This document shows, one piece after another, positions 23,150 through 31,591 of a stretch of 64,000 nucleotides of DNA. Source of the DNA: Streptomyces sp. R41. GTDB lineage: Bacteria > Actinomycetota > Actinomycetes > Streptomycetales > Streptomycetaceae. The notes beneath the pieces are model-generated. The model was given only the letters and a program-made list of their open reading frames with translations. It was not told the origin of the DNA and searched no databases. The stretch covers positions 8,601,001 to 8,665,000 of the forward strand of contig NZ_CP163443.1 of the NCBI RefSeq assembly GCF_041053055.1, read 5' to 3'. The position numbers and the translations under genes are program-made. Every line of letters begins with the position of its first letter. Positions within the stretch are counted from its first letter, which is position 1.

Positions 23150-24088
23150 ATGAACGGCTCACGGATCGCCGCCGTCGGCCACTACCAGCCCGCCAAGGTA
23201 CTCACCAACGAGGATCTGGCGGGCCTGGTCGACACCAGCGACGAGTGGATCAGGAGCCGGGTGGGCATCCGCACGCGCCACATCGCCGGGCCCGACGAGC
23301 CGGTCGACGAGCTGGCCGCGCACGCCGCCGCCAAGGCGCTCGCGGCGGCGGGCCTGACCCCGGGCGACATCGACCTCGTCCTGGTCGCCACGTCCACGGC
23401 CGTCGACCGCTCCCCGAACATGGCCGCCCGGGTCGCCGCCCGCCTCGGCATCCCGTCACCGGCCGCCATGGACGTCAACGTCGTCTGCGCGGGCTTCACG
23501 CACGCGCTGGCCACCGCCGACCACGCCGTCCGCGCGGGCGCCGCGACCCGGGCGCTGGTCATCGGCGCCGACAAGATGTCCGACGTGACGGACTGGAGCG
23601 ACCGTACGACCTGCGTGCTCGTCGGCGACGGGGCGGGGGCCGCGGTGGTCGAAGCCTCCGACAACGCGGGGATCGGGCCGGTGCTGTGGGGCTCGGTGCC
23701 CGAGATGGGGCATGCCGTCCGGATCGAGGGCACCCCCGCGCGGTTCGCCCAGGAGGGGCAGAGCGTCTACCGCTGGGCCACCACCCAGCTCCCGCCCATC
23801 GCCCGCAAGGCCTGTGAGCGCGCCGGGCTCGCCCCCGAGGACCTCGCCGCGGTCGTCCTGCACCAGGCGAACCTGCGCATCATCGAGCCCCTCGCCGTGA
23901 AGATCGGCGCGGTCAACGCCGTCGTGGCGCGGGATGTCACCGACTCCGGGAACACGTCCGCCGCGAGCATTCCGCTGGCCTTCTCCAAGCTCGTGGAGCG
24001 CGGGGAGATCTCCACGGGCGACCCCGTCCTGCTCTTCGGCTTCGGCGGGAATCTGTCGTACGCGGGACAGGTCGTCCGCTGCCCGTGA
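23150..24088 (+). CDS. Beta-ketoacyl-ACP synthase III-like enzyme (FabH paralogue)
   Basis: This 312-residue thiolase-fold enzyme has the full FabH triad: Cys113 (VNVVCAGFTHAL), His238 (VVLHQANLRIIE) and Asn268 (DSGNTSAASIP). It opens ITA-like (SRIAAVGHYQPAKVLTNEDLAGLVDTSDEWIRSRVGIRTRHIA) and ends FGFGGNLSYAGQVV. It has its own promoter region and a GAGGGGG ribosome site. No ACP, FabD or FabF gene is near, so it is not the housekeeping fatty-acid starter enzyme. It may instead condense or transfer an acyl-CoA in a small pathway. The link with oxalate metabolism is positional only. Confidence 0.92.
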   Translation: MNGSRIAAVGHYQPAKVLTNEDLAGLVDTSDEWIRSRVGIRTRHIAGPDEPVDELAAHAAAKALAAAGLTPGDIDLVLVATSTAVDRSPNMAARVAARLGIPSPAAMDVNVVCAGFTHALATADHAVRAGAATRALVIGADKMSDVTDWSDRTTCVLVGDGAGAAVVEASDNAGIGPVLWGSVPEMGHAVRIEGTPARFAQEGQSVYRWATTQLPPIARKACERAGLAPEDLAAVVLHQANLRIIEPLAVKIGAVNAVVARDVTDSGNTSAASIPLAFSKLVERGEISTGDPVLLFGFGGNLSYAGQVVRCP

Positions 24089-24197
24089 ACTGCTCGTACG
24101 CTCCCCTGCAAGCCTCCTGGTACGCCCCCTCGCACGCCCCGGTGCGACGAGCCCAACTCCTGTGTCTCCTGGCGTTTGTGCGCCGTAGACTGTAGGC

Positions 24198-24222
24198 GAA
24201 AGACAATTCATAATTGGCTTTC
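24198..24222. promoter_or_regulatory. Inverted-repeat operator upstream of the GntR gene
   Basis: Arms GAAAGACAATT (24198-24208) and AATTGGCTTTC (24212-24222) are complementary except for one pair, with a 3-base centre CAT. The element is strikingly AT-rich for this genome and lies 37 bases before the GntR start codon, so autoregulation is likely. Confidence 0.7.
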
Positions 24223-24258
24223 ATATTGCAGCGACGGCGCTGCCCAGGAGGGACCCTG

Positions 24259-24936
24259 ATGTTGTCGACGACAGGACTGCCGCAGGGTGCGGTGCCCAAG
24301 CTCGAAAGGCCCGGCCCGCTGCGCGACCGCGTCTACGAGGCGCTGCTCGAACTCATCACCACCCGCGCCCTCCAGCCCGGCCAGCACCTCGTCGAGAGCG
24401 AACTCGCCGGGCACCTCGGGGTGTCCCGGCAGCCCGTGCGCGAGGCACTGCAGCGTCTCAGCACCGAGGGCTGGGTCGATCTGCGGCCCGCCCAGGGCGC
24501 GTTCGTGCACGAACCGACCGAGGAGGAGGCGGACCAGCTTCTCACGGTCCGTACGCTCCTGGAGGCCGAGGCCGCCCGGCTCGCCGCCGCCAACGCGGGT
24601 ACCGATGCGATCACCGCGCTCGAGGAGCTGTGCGAGGAGGGTGAGCGTGCGGTGGCCGCCGATGACGTGGACGGCGCGGTCGCGATGAACGCCCGGCTCC
24701 ACGCGAAGGTCATGGAGCTCGCGGGCAACACGGTCCTCGCCGAGCTGGCCGCGCAGGTCGACCGGCGGGTCCGCTGGTACTACACGCCGGTCGCCCGGCA
24801 GCGCGGCCACCAGTCCTGGATCGAGCACCGTGAGCTGATCGCGGCGATCGCGGACCGTGACGAGCAGCGCGCCACGGCGGTCATGCGCGCCCACACGGAA
24901 CACACGCGGAAGATGTACCACGAGCGGGAGAAGTAG
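24259..24936 (+). CDS. GntR-family (FadR/FCD subgroup) transcriptional regulator
   Basis: This 225-residue protein starts at ATG 24259, which has AGGAGG eight bases upstream; an in-frame ATG 45 bases earlier lies within the operator and has no site. The winged HTH is LRDRVYEALLELITTRALQPGQHLVESELAGHLGVSRQPVREALQRLSTEGWV (about 18-70). An all-helical FCD effector domain follows, with metal-ligand-like residues in 'AVAMNARLHAKVMELAGN' and 'WIEHRELIAAIADRDEQRA...HTEHTRKM'. Such domains bind small carboxylates. It is a good candidate regulator of the oxalate/formate genes and itself. It is convergent with the LtrA-like gene, four bases apart. Confidence 0.92.
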   Translation: MLSTTGLPQGAVPKLERPGPLRDRVYEALLELITTRALQPGQHLVESELAGHLGVSRQPVREALQRLSTEGWVDLRPAQGAFVHEPTEEEADQLLTVRTLLEAEAARLAAANAGTDAITALEELCEEGERAVAADDVDGAVAMNARLHAKVMELAGNTVLAELAAQVDRRVRWYYTPVARQRGHQSWIEHRELIAAIADRDEQRATAVMRAHTEHTRKMYHEREK

Positions 24937-24940
24937 CGGA

Positions 24941-26302
24941 TCAGGCGACGGCCGCCGGGGAATCGGGGCTCTCCGGAGACTCCGCGCCGGCCCGGCACGG
25001 TGACCATCGCGCCTCTGCCCCGAGCATGGCCACCAACACGCCCACCAGCGCGAGGAGTTCGACGACCGCCGACAGGTTGATCCCGAGCAGCGCGGTGGCC
25101 AGGGTGACGGGCACCGCGGCCGCGCGGAAGCTCACCGGGAACAGCCGCAGCACGGCGCGGAACGCCACGTCACCGGCGAGGAAGAGAGCGACCCCGCCGG
25201 CGAGCGCGAGGGCCGGGCCGGTGTGCAGATGCTCGGTGAGATGCCCGAGGGACTTCTTCACGCCCGCCGCGAGAAAGGCGATGCCGAGGAGCATGGGCAG
25301 GAAGGCGTAGTAGTACGCGTTCATCGCCAGGCGCCAGCGCCGGTCCGGCGGGGTCGCAGAGAACACGGCCTCCGCACCGTGCTCGTCGCGCACGAAGTAC
25401 GTCCACCACAGCGCGATCGCCAGCGCGAGAGCGAGGAAGGCTCCGCCGAACAGGCCTACCGTCAGCGGCAGATCGCCGACGCCGATACCGATCGCGATGA
25501 CCGACTCGCCGAACGCGACGATCAGCAGCAGCCCGTGCCGCTCCACGAAGTGCGCCGGGTCGAGACCGCCCAACTGCGCGCGCAGAAAGGCGGCTTCACG
25601 CCCGTCCCGGCGCCGCGGACCGTGCTCCGCCAGGAACGGCGTCACGAACTGCAGCACCAGCGCGAACAGCCACAGTCCGTCGGCGGCGAGTCCGTCGTAC
25701 AGCCCGGCCGCGGTGACGGACACCGCGGCCAGGGAGTTCGGCACCGCGTACCAGATGACATCGCGGCCGTGGCTCCTGGTGTAGAGCGCGCTGTGCACGA
25801 GCACGACGGCCAGGAAGCCGAGGCCGAAGACGACTCCGCCGTCGTCGAAGGCGCGCGGGATGGCGAGGGCGCACACCAGGAAGGCGCCCATGCCCAGCAT
25901 CAGCAGGATCCGTCGCGAAGGCCGGTCGGGCGGCACCTGGTTGGTGAGATACGCGTACGCGCCGTACATCCAGAACAGCACCACGAAGATCAGCGCGACG
26001 CGCGCCGCCGTCGCGAACGACAGGTCGGCGGTGAGCAGCACGGTGAGCTGGGTGAGCGTGAAGACGAAGACCAGGTCGAAGAAGAGCTCAAGGGTGCTGA
26101 CTCTGCGCCCTGCCTCGCCCAAGGCCGTGTGTCCTGCCGCGTCTGCGGCTGTGCGCCCTGCCTCGCCCAAGACCGTGTGTCTTGCCGCGTCTGCGGCTGT
26201 GTATCCGGTCTCGTGCGCGGTCGTGTGTCCTGCCGCGTCTGCGGCTGTGCGTCCGGCCTCGCCCACTGCCGCGTGCCCCGCCTCGTCCTCTGCCGTGCTC
26301 AT
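24941..26302 (-). CDS. Low-temperature-requirement A (LtrA)-family membrane protein with repeat N-terminus
   Basis: This 453-residue protein, started at ATG 26302, has a cytosolic N-terminus of about 65 residues made of 16-residue repeats (EAGRTAADAAGHTxxx). The LtrA core follows: VSTLELFFDLVFVFTLTQLT is the family opening, then about eleven helices with 'YLTNQVPPDRPSRRILLMLGMGAFLV', 'FVERHGLLLIVAFGESVIAIGIGV' (the conserved ERHGL...GESVIA segment) and 'WWTYFV'. The biochemical role of LtrA is unknown. It was named from cold-sensitive Listeria mutants. Confidence 0.9.
   Translation of the reverse strand: MSTAEDEAGHAAVGEAGRTAADAAGHTTAHETGYTAADAARHTVLGEAGRTAADAAGHTALGEAGRRVSTLELFFDLVFVFTLTQLTVLLTADLSFATAARVALIFVVLFWMYGAYAYLTNQVPPDRPSRRILLMLGMGAFLVCALAIPRAFDDGGVVFGLGFLAVVLVHSALYTRSHGRDVIWYAVPNSLAAVSVTAAGLYDGLAADGLWLFALVLQFVTPFLAEHGPRRRDGREAAFLRAQLGGLDPAHFVERHGLLLIVAFGESVIAIGIGVGDLPLTVGLFGGAFLALALAIALWWTYFVRDEHGAEAVFSATPPDRRWRLAMNAYYYAFLPMLLGIAFLAAGVKKSLGHLTEHLHTGPALALAGGVALFLAGDVAFRAVLRLFPVSFRAAAVPVTLATALLGINLSAVVELLALVGVLVAMLGAEARWSPCRAGAESPESPDSPAAVA
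26105..26265. repeat. 48-bp coding tandem repeat in the LtrA-like gene
   Basis: Units at 26105-26152, 26153-26200 and 26201-26248 are 48 bases long, with a partial copy after them. Units 1 and 2 differ at only a few positions; unit 3 is more diverged. Each encodes 16 residues, so length changes keep the reading frame. Confidence 0.85.
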
Positions 26303-26390
26303 GCGTTCCCCCCGAAAACGATCGCTGCTCAGATCGTATGCGGCTCCCTCGTGGTGTGCAGACCTCGCTTTGTCCTGTGAGTGGAGAAAG

Positions 26391-26406
26391 TTGACACGAA
26401 TTCGTG
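26391..26406 (+). promoter_or_regulatory. TTGACA box overlapped by palindrome CACGAATTCGTG, upstream of the ROK gene
   Basis: TTGACA (26391-26396) is a consensus -35 hexamer. A perfect 12-base palindrome, CACGAATTCGTG (26395-26406), begins inside it, about 110 bases before the ROK start codon. No equally good -10 is seen at 17 bases. The palindrome could be a ROK or LacI-type site. Confidence 0.45.
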
Positions 26407-26516
26407 CGCGACTTCTTCCCACTCCCGGCAGCCGCTGCTACGTTCCCCTCGAAAGCAAGACCGGTGAAGTGGCCGGAACTTGACGGACGCAGGCCGATTG
26501 AGGCGGGGAGGGGCTC

Positions 26517-27707
26517 GTGAGACGTATGACGGCACGACCCGCTAACGCGCACCAGGCGCGGCTGCTGCGCCTGTTGCGTGACGGTGGCCCCAACTCCCGG
26601 GCCCAGCTGGGCGATCAGATCGACCTCTCGCGGTCGAAGCTGGCCGTCGAGGTGGACCGGCTGCTGGAGACCGGGCTCGTGGTGGCCGACGGACTCGCCG
26701 CATCCCGTGGCGGCCGCCGCTCCCACAACATCCGGCTCGCGCCGGCCCTGCGCTTCCTCGGCGTCGACATCGGCGCCACCTCGATCGACGTGGCCGTCAC
26801 CAACGCGGAACTGGAAGTCCTGGGGCACATCAACCAGCCCATGGACGTACGCGAGGGTCCGGTCGCCGTATTCGAACAAGTCCTGTCCATGGCCGCCAAG
26901 TTGAGGGCTTCGGGGCTCGCGGAAGGGTTCGACGGCGCCGGAATCGGCGTACCGGGGCCCGTCCGTTTCCCCGAGGGCGTCCCGGTCGCCCCGCCGATCA
27001 TGCCCGGCTGGGACGGCTTCCCGGTGCGCGAGGCGCTCAGCCAGGAACTCGGCTGTCCGGTCATGGTCGACAACGACGTGAACCTGATGGCCATGGGGGA
27101 GCAGCACGCGGGCGTCGCCCGCTCCGTGGGCGACTTCCTCTGCGTCAAGATCGGCACGGGCATCGGCTGCGGCATCGTCGTCGGCGGTGAGGTCTACCGC
27201 GGTACGACGGGCAGCGCGGGCGACATCGGGCACATCCAGGCCGTGCCCGACGGACGTCCGTGCGCCTGCGGCAACCGGGGCTGCTTGGAGGCCCACTTCA
27301 GCGGCGCCGCGCTGGCGCATGACGCCATGGAGGCGGCCCAGCAGGGCCGCTCGGCGGAACTCGCCACGCGTCTGGAGACGAACGGCTCCCTGAGCGCCGT
27401 CGACGTCGCAGCCGCGGCCGCGGCGGGCGATGCCACCGCGCTCGATCTGATCCGCGAGGGCGGCAACCGTACGGGTCAGGTCATCGCCGGACTCGTGTCG
27501 TTCTTCAACCCCGGCCTGGTGGTGATCGGCGGCGGTGTCACCGGCCTCGGCCATACGCTGCTCGCCGCGATCCGCACCCAGGTCTACCGCCAGTCGCTGC
27601 CGCTGGCGACCGGCAACCTGCCCATCGTTCTGGGGGAGTTGGGCCCGACCGCCGGCGTGATCGGCGGGGCCCGGCTGATCAGTGACCACCTGTTCTCACC
27701 CGCGTAA
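26517..27707 (+). CDS. ROK-family transcriptional regulator
   Basis: This 396-residue protein is read from a GTG (26517, GGGGAGGGG upstream). An N-terminal winged HTH (about 10-65: ARLLRLLRDGGPNSRAQLGDQIDLSRSKLAVEVDRLLETGLV) precedes a sugar-kinase-like ROK domain. That domain opens FLGVDIGATSIDVAVT at about 80, has GAGIGVPGPV near 140, and carries the zinc motif CACGNRGCLEAH near 245. It should sense a sugar or sugar phosphate and control the downstream ABC transporter and catabolic genes, which start 129 bases after its stop on the same strand. Confidence 0.93.
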   Translation: MRRMTARPANAHQARLLRLLRDGGPNSRAQLGDQIDLSRSKLAVEVDRLLETGLVVADGLAASRGGRRSHNIRLAPALRFLGVDIGATSIDVAVTNAELEVLGHINQPMDVREGPVAVFEQVLSMAAKLRASGLAEGFDGAGIGVPGPVRFPEGVPVAPPIMPGWDGFPVREALSQELGCPVMVDNDVNLMAMGEQHAGVARSVGDFLCVKIGTGIGCGIVVGGEVYRGTTGSAGDIGHIQAVPDGRPCACGNRGCLEAHFSGAALAHDAMEAAQQGRSAELATRLETNGSLSAVDVAAAAAAGDATALDLIREGGNRTGQVIAGLVSFFNPGLVVIGGGVTGLGHTLLAAIRTQVYRQSLPLATGNLPIVLGELGPTAGVIGGARLISDHLFSPA

Positions 27708-27836
27708 GGCCTGAGGTCCGCGAGGCCTCACGTCACCTCATCTGCACAACGCCCTGCTCTGCCACGCCCTGAAATCGCTTGCCCTGTAAGCGCCCTGCCC
27801 TGAAACCGGCCCGCACGCCCGCCAAGGGGAACCGTC

Positions 27837-29396
27837 ATGGCACCAGAACCACCGCTGCTCACCATGTCCGGCATTACCAAGTCGTTCCCCGGTGTCCGGG
27901 CCCTCGACGGCGTCGACCTCGACGTCCAGGCCGGCGAAGTGCACTGCCTGCTCGGCCAGAACGGCGCCGGAAAGTCCACGCTCATCAAGGTCCTGGCCGG
28001 CGCCCACCAGCCCGACGAGGGCACCATCGGCTGGCGTGGCGAACACGTCACCCTCAGGTCGCCGATCGCCGCCATGCGCCTCGGCATCGCCACCATCTAC
28101 CAGGAACTCGACCTGGTGGAGGGCCTGTCGGTGGCCGAGAACGTCCACCTCGGACATGAACCCACGGCCGCCGGTTTCGTCGTACGGGGAAAGGCGGCGC
28201 GATCATCAACTGCCACCCTTCTCAAGCGACTTGGACATCCGGAGATCGACCCGGCGCGGCTCGTCGGGGAGCTGTCGGCGGCCCAGCAGCAGATCGTCTC
28301 GATGGCCCGGGCGCTCTCCCACGACGTACGCCTGATCGTCATGGACGAGCCGTCCGCGGCCCTCGACCCCGACGAGGTCGACAATCTCTTCCGCATCGTG
28401 GGCGATCTGACCGCGGACGGCGTCGCCGTCGTCTACATCTCGCACCGCCTAGAGGAGATCCGCCGGATCGGCGACCGCGTCACCGTGCTGAAGGACGGGC
28501 GTGCGGTGGCCGGTGGGCTGCCCGCGAAGTCCACGCCGACGCGCGAGGTCGTGGCGCTGATGACGGGGCGCAATGTCGAGTACGTCTTCCCGGAGCGGCC
28601 CCGGTCACGGCCACCCGGTGAGCCCGTGCTCAAAGTCCAAGGTCTGGCCCGGGCGGGGGAGTTCGCGCCGCTCGACCTCGATCTGCGCCCCGGCGAGATC
28701 GTCGGCCTGGCCGGGCTCGTCGGCTCCGGACGCTCCGAGATCCTGGAGACGATCTACGGGGCCCGGAAGCCGACGGCAGGTCAAGTGAGTGTGGACGGGC
28801 GGTTGTTGCGGCCCGGCAGCGTACGCTCCGCCGTCCGGGCCGGTCTCGGGCTCGCCCCGGAGGAGCGCAAAGCGCAGGCCCTGCTGATGCTGGAGTCCGT
28901 CACCCGCAATGTGTCGGTCTCCTCCATGTCCCGCTTCGCGCACGGAGGTTGGATCGACCGGAGTGCCGAACGCGGCGCGGCGCGGGCGGCGACCCGCGAG
29001 CTGTCCCTGCGCCCCGACAACCCGTCGGTGCCCATCCGGACGCTGTCCGGCGGCAACCAGCAGAAGGCCGTCCTGGCGCGCTGGCTGCTGCGCGGCTGCC
29101 GCGTCCTGCTCCTCGACGAACCGACCCGCGGAGTCGACGTCGGCGCCCGCGCCGAGCTGTACGCGGTCATCCGCCGGCTCGCCGACGAAGGGCTCGCCGT
29201 GCTGCTTGTCTCCAGCGAAGTGCCCGAGGTGCTCGGGCTCGCCGACCGCGTCCTGGTGCTCCGCGAGGGGCGCGTCGTCCACACGGCGCCCGCCCAGGAA
29301 CTCGACGAACACCGCGTACTCGACCTCGTCATGGAAGGAAGCCCCGTGGCCGGTGAAGGAAGCCCGGTGGCCAGTGAAGGGAGCCCGGCGTCGTGA
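27837..29396 (+). CDS. Ribose/xylose-type sugar ABC transporter ATPase, double domain (RbsA/XylG-like)
   Basis: This 519-residue protein has two ABC modules. The first has Walker A GQNGAGKST (residues 40-48), a variant signature LSAAQQQ and Walker B LIVMDEPSAALD. The second (from about 265) has the degenerate loop GLVGSGRSE, signature LSGGNQQK and LLLDEPTRGVDVGA. This asymmetric pattern is typical of the CUT2 family. A second-domain end of tandem (V)AxEGSPV units (PVAGEGSPVASEGSP) is low complexity. It powers import through the permease encoded next, whose GTG overlaps this stop by four bases. Confidence 0.95.
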   Translation: MAPEPPLLTMSGITKSFPGVRALDGVDLDVQAGEVHCLLGQNGAGKSTLIKVLAGAHQPDEGTIGWRGEHVTLRSPIAAMRLGIATIYQELDLVEGLSVAENVHLGHEPTAAGFVVRGKAARSSTATLLKRLGHPEIDPARLVGELSAAQQQIVSMARALSHDVRLIVMDEPSAALDPDEVDNLFRIVGDLTADGVAVVYISHRLEEIRRIGDRVTVLKDGRAVAGGLPAKSTPTREVVALMTGRNVEYVFPERPRSRPPGEPVLKVQGLARAGEFAPLDLDLRPGEIVGLAGLVGSGRSEILETIYGARKPTAGQVSVDGRLLRPGSVRSAVRAGLGLAPEERKAQALLMLESVTRNVSVSSMSRFAHGGWIDRSAERGAARAATRELSLRPDNPSVPIRTLSGGNQQKAVLARWLLRGCRVLLLDEPTRGVDVGARAELYAVIRRLADEGLAVLLVSSEVPEVLGLADRVLVLREGRVVHTAPAQELDEHRVLDLVMEGSPVAGEGSPVASEGSPAS

Positions 29397-30412
29397 CGCA
29401 GCACGTATCTCCGCCCAGGGATGACACCCCCAAGGTGTCACCGTTCAAGGAACACGCCCCGTGGCGGACGCTCGCGGCCCGCGCCGACGTCCGCACCCTC
29501 TCGCTCCTCGGGGTGCTCGCCGCCCTGATCGTCATCGGCGGCATCACCAAGCCCGACGAGTTCCTCGACACCCGCAACCTCCAACTCGTCCTCACCCAGG
29601 CCTCGGTGATCGGCGTCGTCACCGTCGGCATGACCTTCGTCATCACTTCCGGCGGCATCGACCTGTCGGTCGGCGCGATCGTCGCTCTCTCCTCGGTGTG
29701 GGCGACCACCGTCGCCACACAGGAGTACGGCTTCGCGGGAGTCCTGTTCACCGCGGTGCTCGTCGGCCTGGGCTGCGGCCTGGTCAACGGACTGCTCATC
29801 GCGTACGGCGGGATGGTCCCCTTCATCGCGACGCTCGCCATGCTCGCCTCGGCCCGCGGCCTGGCCCTGCAGATCACGGACGGCAAGACGCAGATCGTCA
29901 GCATCGACGGGATCCTGAAACTCGGCGAGCGCGACTCGTACGTGCTCGGCATACCGCCCCTGGTGCTCGTCTTCGCCGTCGTCACGGTCATGGGCTGGCT
30001 GATCCTCAACCGCACGACTTTCGGGCGGCGTACGGTCGCCGTCGGCGGCAACGCGGAGGCGGCACGGCTCGCCGGCATCGACGTACGACGCCAGCGGCTG
30101 TACCTCTATCTGCTCTCCGGACTGTGCTGCGGCATCGCGGCCTTCCTGCTGATCATCCTGTCCGGCTCTGGCCAGAACACCAACGGCAACCTGTACGAAC
30201 TCGACGCCATCGCGGCCGCGATCATCGGCGGCACCCTGCTCAGCGGGGGCCGCGGCACCATCACCGGCTCGGTGCTCGGTGTCCTGATCTTCACGACGAT
30301 CACCAACATCTTCGCGCTGAACAACCTCCAGAGCGACGTCCAGCAGATCGCCAAGGGCGCGATCATCGTCGCCGCGGTCCTGGTCCAGCGGCGCACAGCA
30401 AGCACGACCTGA
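29393..30412 (+). CDS. CUT2 sugar ABC transporter permease (RbsC/XylH-like)
   Basis: This 339-residue membrane protein starts at a GTG overlapping the ATPase stop as GTGA. Typical RbsC features are FLDTRNLQLVLTQASVIGVVTVGMTFVITSGGIDLSVGAIVALSS near 60-105, then 'GGNAEAARLAGIDV' (the EAA-like cytoplasmic loop) and 'ELDAIAAAIIGGTLLSGGRGTITGSVLGVL' near 265-295. About ten helices form half of a homodimeric channel. It works with the ATPase upstream and the lipoprotein downstream. Confidence 0.95.
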   Translation: MTQHVSPPRDDTPKVSPFKEHAPWRTLAARADVRTLSLLGVLAALIVIGGITKPDEFLDTRNLQLVLTQASVIGVVTVGMTFVITSGGIDLSVGAIVALSSVWATTVATQEYGFAGVLFTAVLVGLGCGLVNGLLIAYGGMVPFIATLAMLASARGLALQITDGKTQIVSIDGILKLGERDSYVLGIPPLVLVFAVVTVMGWLILNRTTFGRRTVAVGGNAEAARLAGIDVRRQRLYLYLLSGLCCGIAAFLLIILSGSGQNTNGNLYELDAIAAAIIGGTLLSGGRGTITGSVLGVLIFTTITNIFALNNLQSDVQQIAKGAIIVAAVLVQRRTASTT

Positions 30413-30432
30413 CACGGGAAGGGTCCACCGCC

Positions 30433-31482
30433 ATGCCAGAACCCACGAGCCTCACGAGCCGTAGAGGGCTGCTCTTCGGGACCGCCGCCGTCTCGGCCGG
30501 TGCCCTCCTCGTCGGCTGCACCAGCAACGACACCAAGGACGAGAAGACGGCCGCGAACAGCCAGCCGGCCGCCGACGACAAGCCCGGCAAGCACGTCACC
30601 ATCGGCTTCGCCGGCCCGCAGGCCGACCACGGCTGGCTCAACGCCATCAACGACAACGCCAAGAACCGGGCCAAGAAGTACTCGGACGTCACCCTGGAGA
30701 TCACCGAGGGCTCCAACGACACAGCCGCGCAGATCGGCCAGATCGAGACACTGATCAACAAGAAGGTCGACGTCCTGGTCGTGCTGCCCGCCGACGGCGC
30801 GGCGCTCACCCAGGTCGGTCTCAAGGCGATGCGCGCGGGCATCCCCGTGGTCAACCTGGACCGGATCTTCAACTCACCTCAGGCCTACCGCTGTTGGATC
30901 GGCGGTGACAACTACGGCATGGGCCTCAGCGCCGGCCACTACATCGGCGAAAAGCTCAAGGGCAAGAAGAACGCCCGCGTCATCGAACTCGCCGGGCTCG
31001 ACAACCTGGAGCTCACCAAGCAGCGCACCCAGGGCTTCGACGCGGCTCTGAAGAACTACCCGAACATCAAGAAGGTCGCCCGCCAGGCCGCCGAGTTCAC
31101 TGTGGAGTCCGGGCAGGCCAAGATGGCCCAACTCCTGCAGGCGCAGTCGAAGTTCGACGCACTGTGGAACCACGACGACGACCAGGGCGTGGGCGCGCTG
31201 CGTGCGATCAAGCAGGCCGGGCGCGACGACTTCCTGATGGTCGGCGGCGCCGGCGCCCTCTCCGCGTTCCAGGCCATCGACGCCGACAACAGCGTCCTCA
31301 AGGCCACCGTCCTGTATCCGCCGACCATGGCCGCGTCCGCGATCGACCTCGCCCGCGCGCTCGGCCAGGGCAAGGGCATCGGCGGCCTCGCCGAGTTCGA
31401 GATCCCGGCGTCCCTCACCCTCTACTCGGCCGTCGTCGACAAGGACAACGTCCAGCAGTACATGGCCACCGGCTTCAAGTGA
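30433..31482 (+). CDS. Sugar ABC transporter substrate-binding lipoprotein (CUT2 type)
   Basis: This 349-residue protein starts at ATG 30433. The signal LTSRRGLLFGTAAVSAGALLVGC has twin arginines (SRRGLLF) and a lipobox LVGC with Cys near residue 29, so it is probably a Tat-exported lipoprotein. After a charged linker the type I sugar-binding fold begins VTIGFAGPQADHGWLNAINDNAKNRAKKY. It is 20 bases after the permease. It captures the sugar for the RbsA/RbsC-like pair. Relatives bind ribose, xylose or inositol; nothing here decides among them. Confidence 0.93.
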   Translation: MPEPTSLTSRRGLLFGTAAVSAGALLVGCTSNDTKDEKTAANSQPAADDKPGKHVTIGFAGPQADHGWLNAINDNAKNRAKKYSDVTLEITEGSNDTAAQIGQIETLINKKVDVLVVLPADGAALTQVGLKAMRAGIPVVNLDRIFNSPQAYRCWIGGDNYGMGLSAGHYIGEKLKGKKNARVIELAGLDNLELTKQRTQGFDAALKNYPNIKKVARQAAEFTVESGQAKMAQLLQAQSKFDALWNHDDDQGVGALRAIKQAGRDDFLMVGGAGALSAFQAIDADNSVLKATVLYPPTMAASAIDLARALGQGKGIGGLAEFEIPASLTLYSAVVDKDNVQQYMATGFK

Positions 31483-31591
31483 TGCGCCCTGCCCCCGGGG
31501 CCTGTCCGGTGGACCAGCTTCCATCGGACCAGGTCCCGCCGGGGTCAGGCCCCACCCCCCACCGCGCCACGACGACGAGGAGGACATCCGC

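Noticed and set aside
26105..26265. Regular 48-bp repeats that might be taken for a CRISPR array
   Set aside because: Units are contiguous without spacers, keep the reading frame of the LtrA-like gene, and show protein-level repeats.
27751..27802. Repeated GCCCTG hexamers before the sugar ABC transporter
   Set aside because: Spacing is irregular (15, 15, 11 and 5 bases) and there is no dyad. This can be chance in GC-rich DNA.
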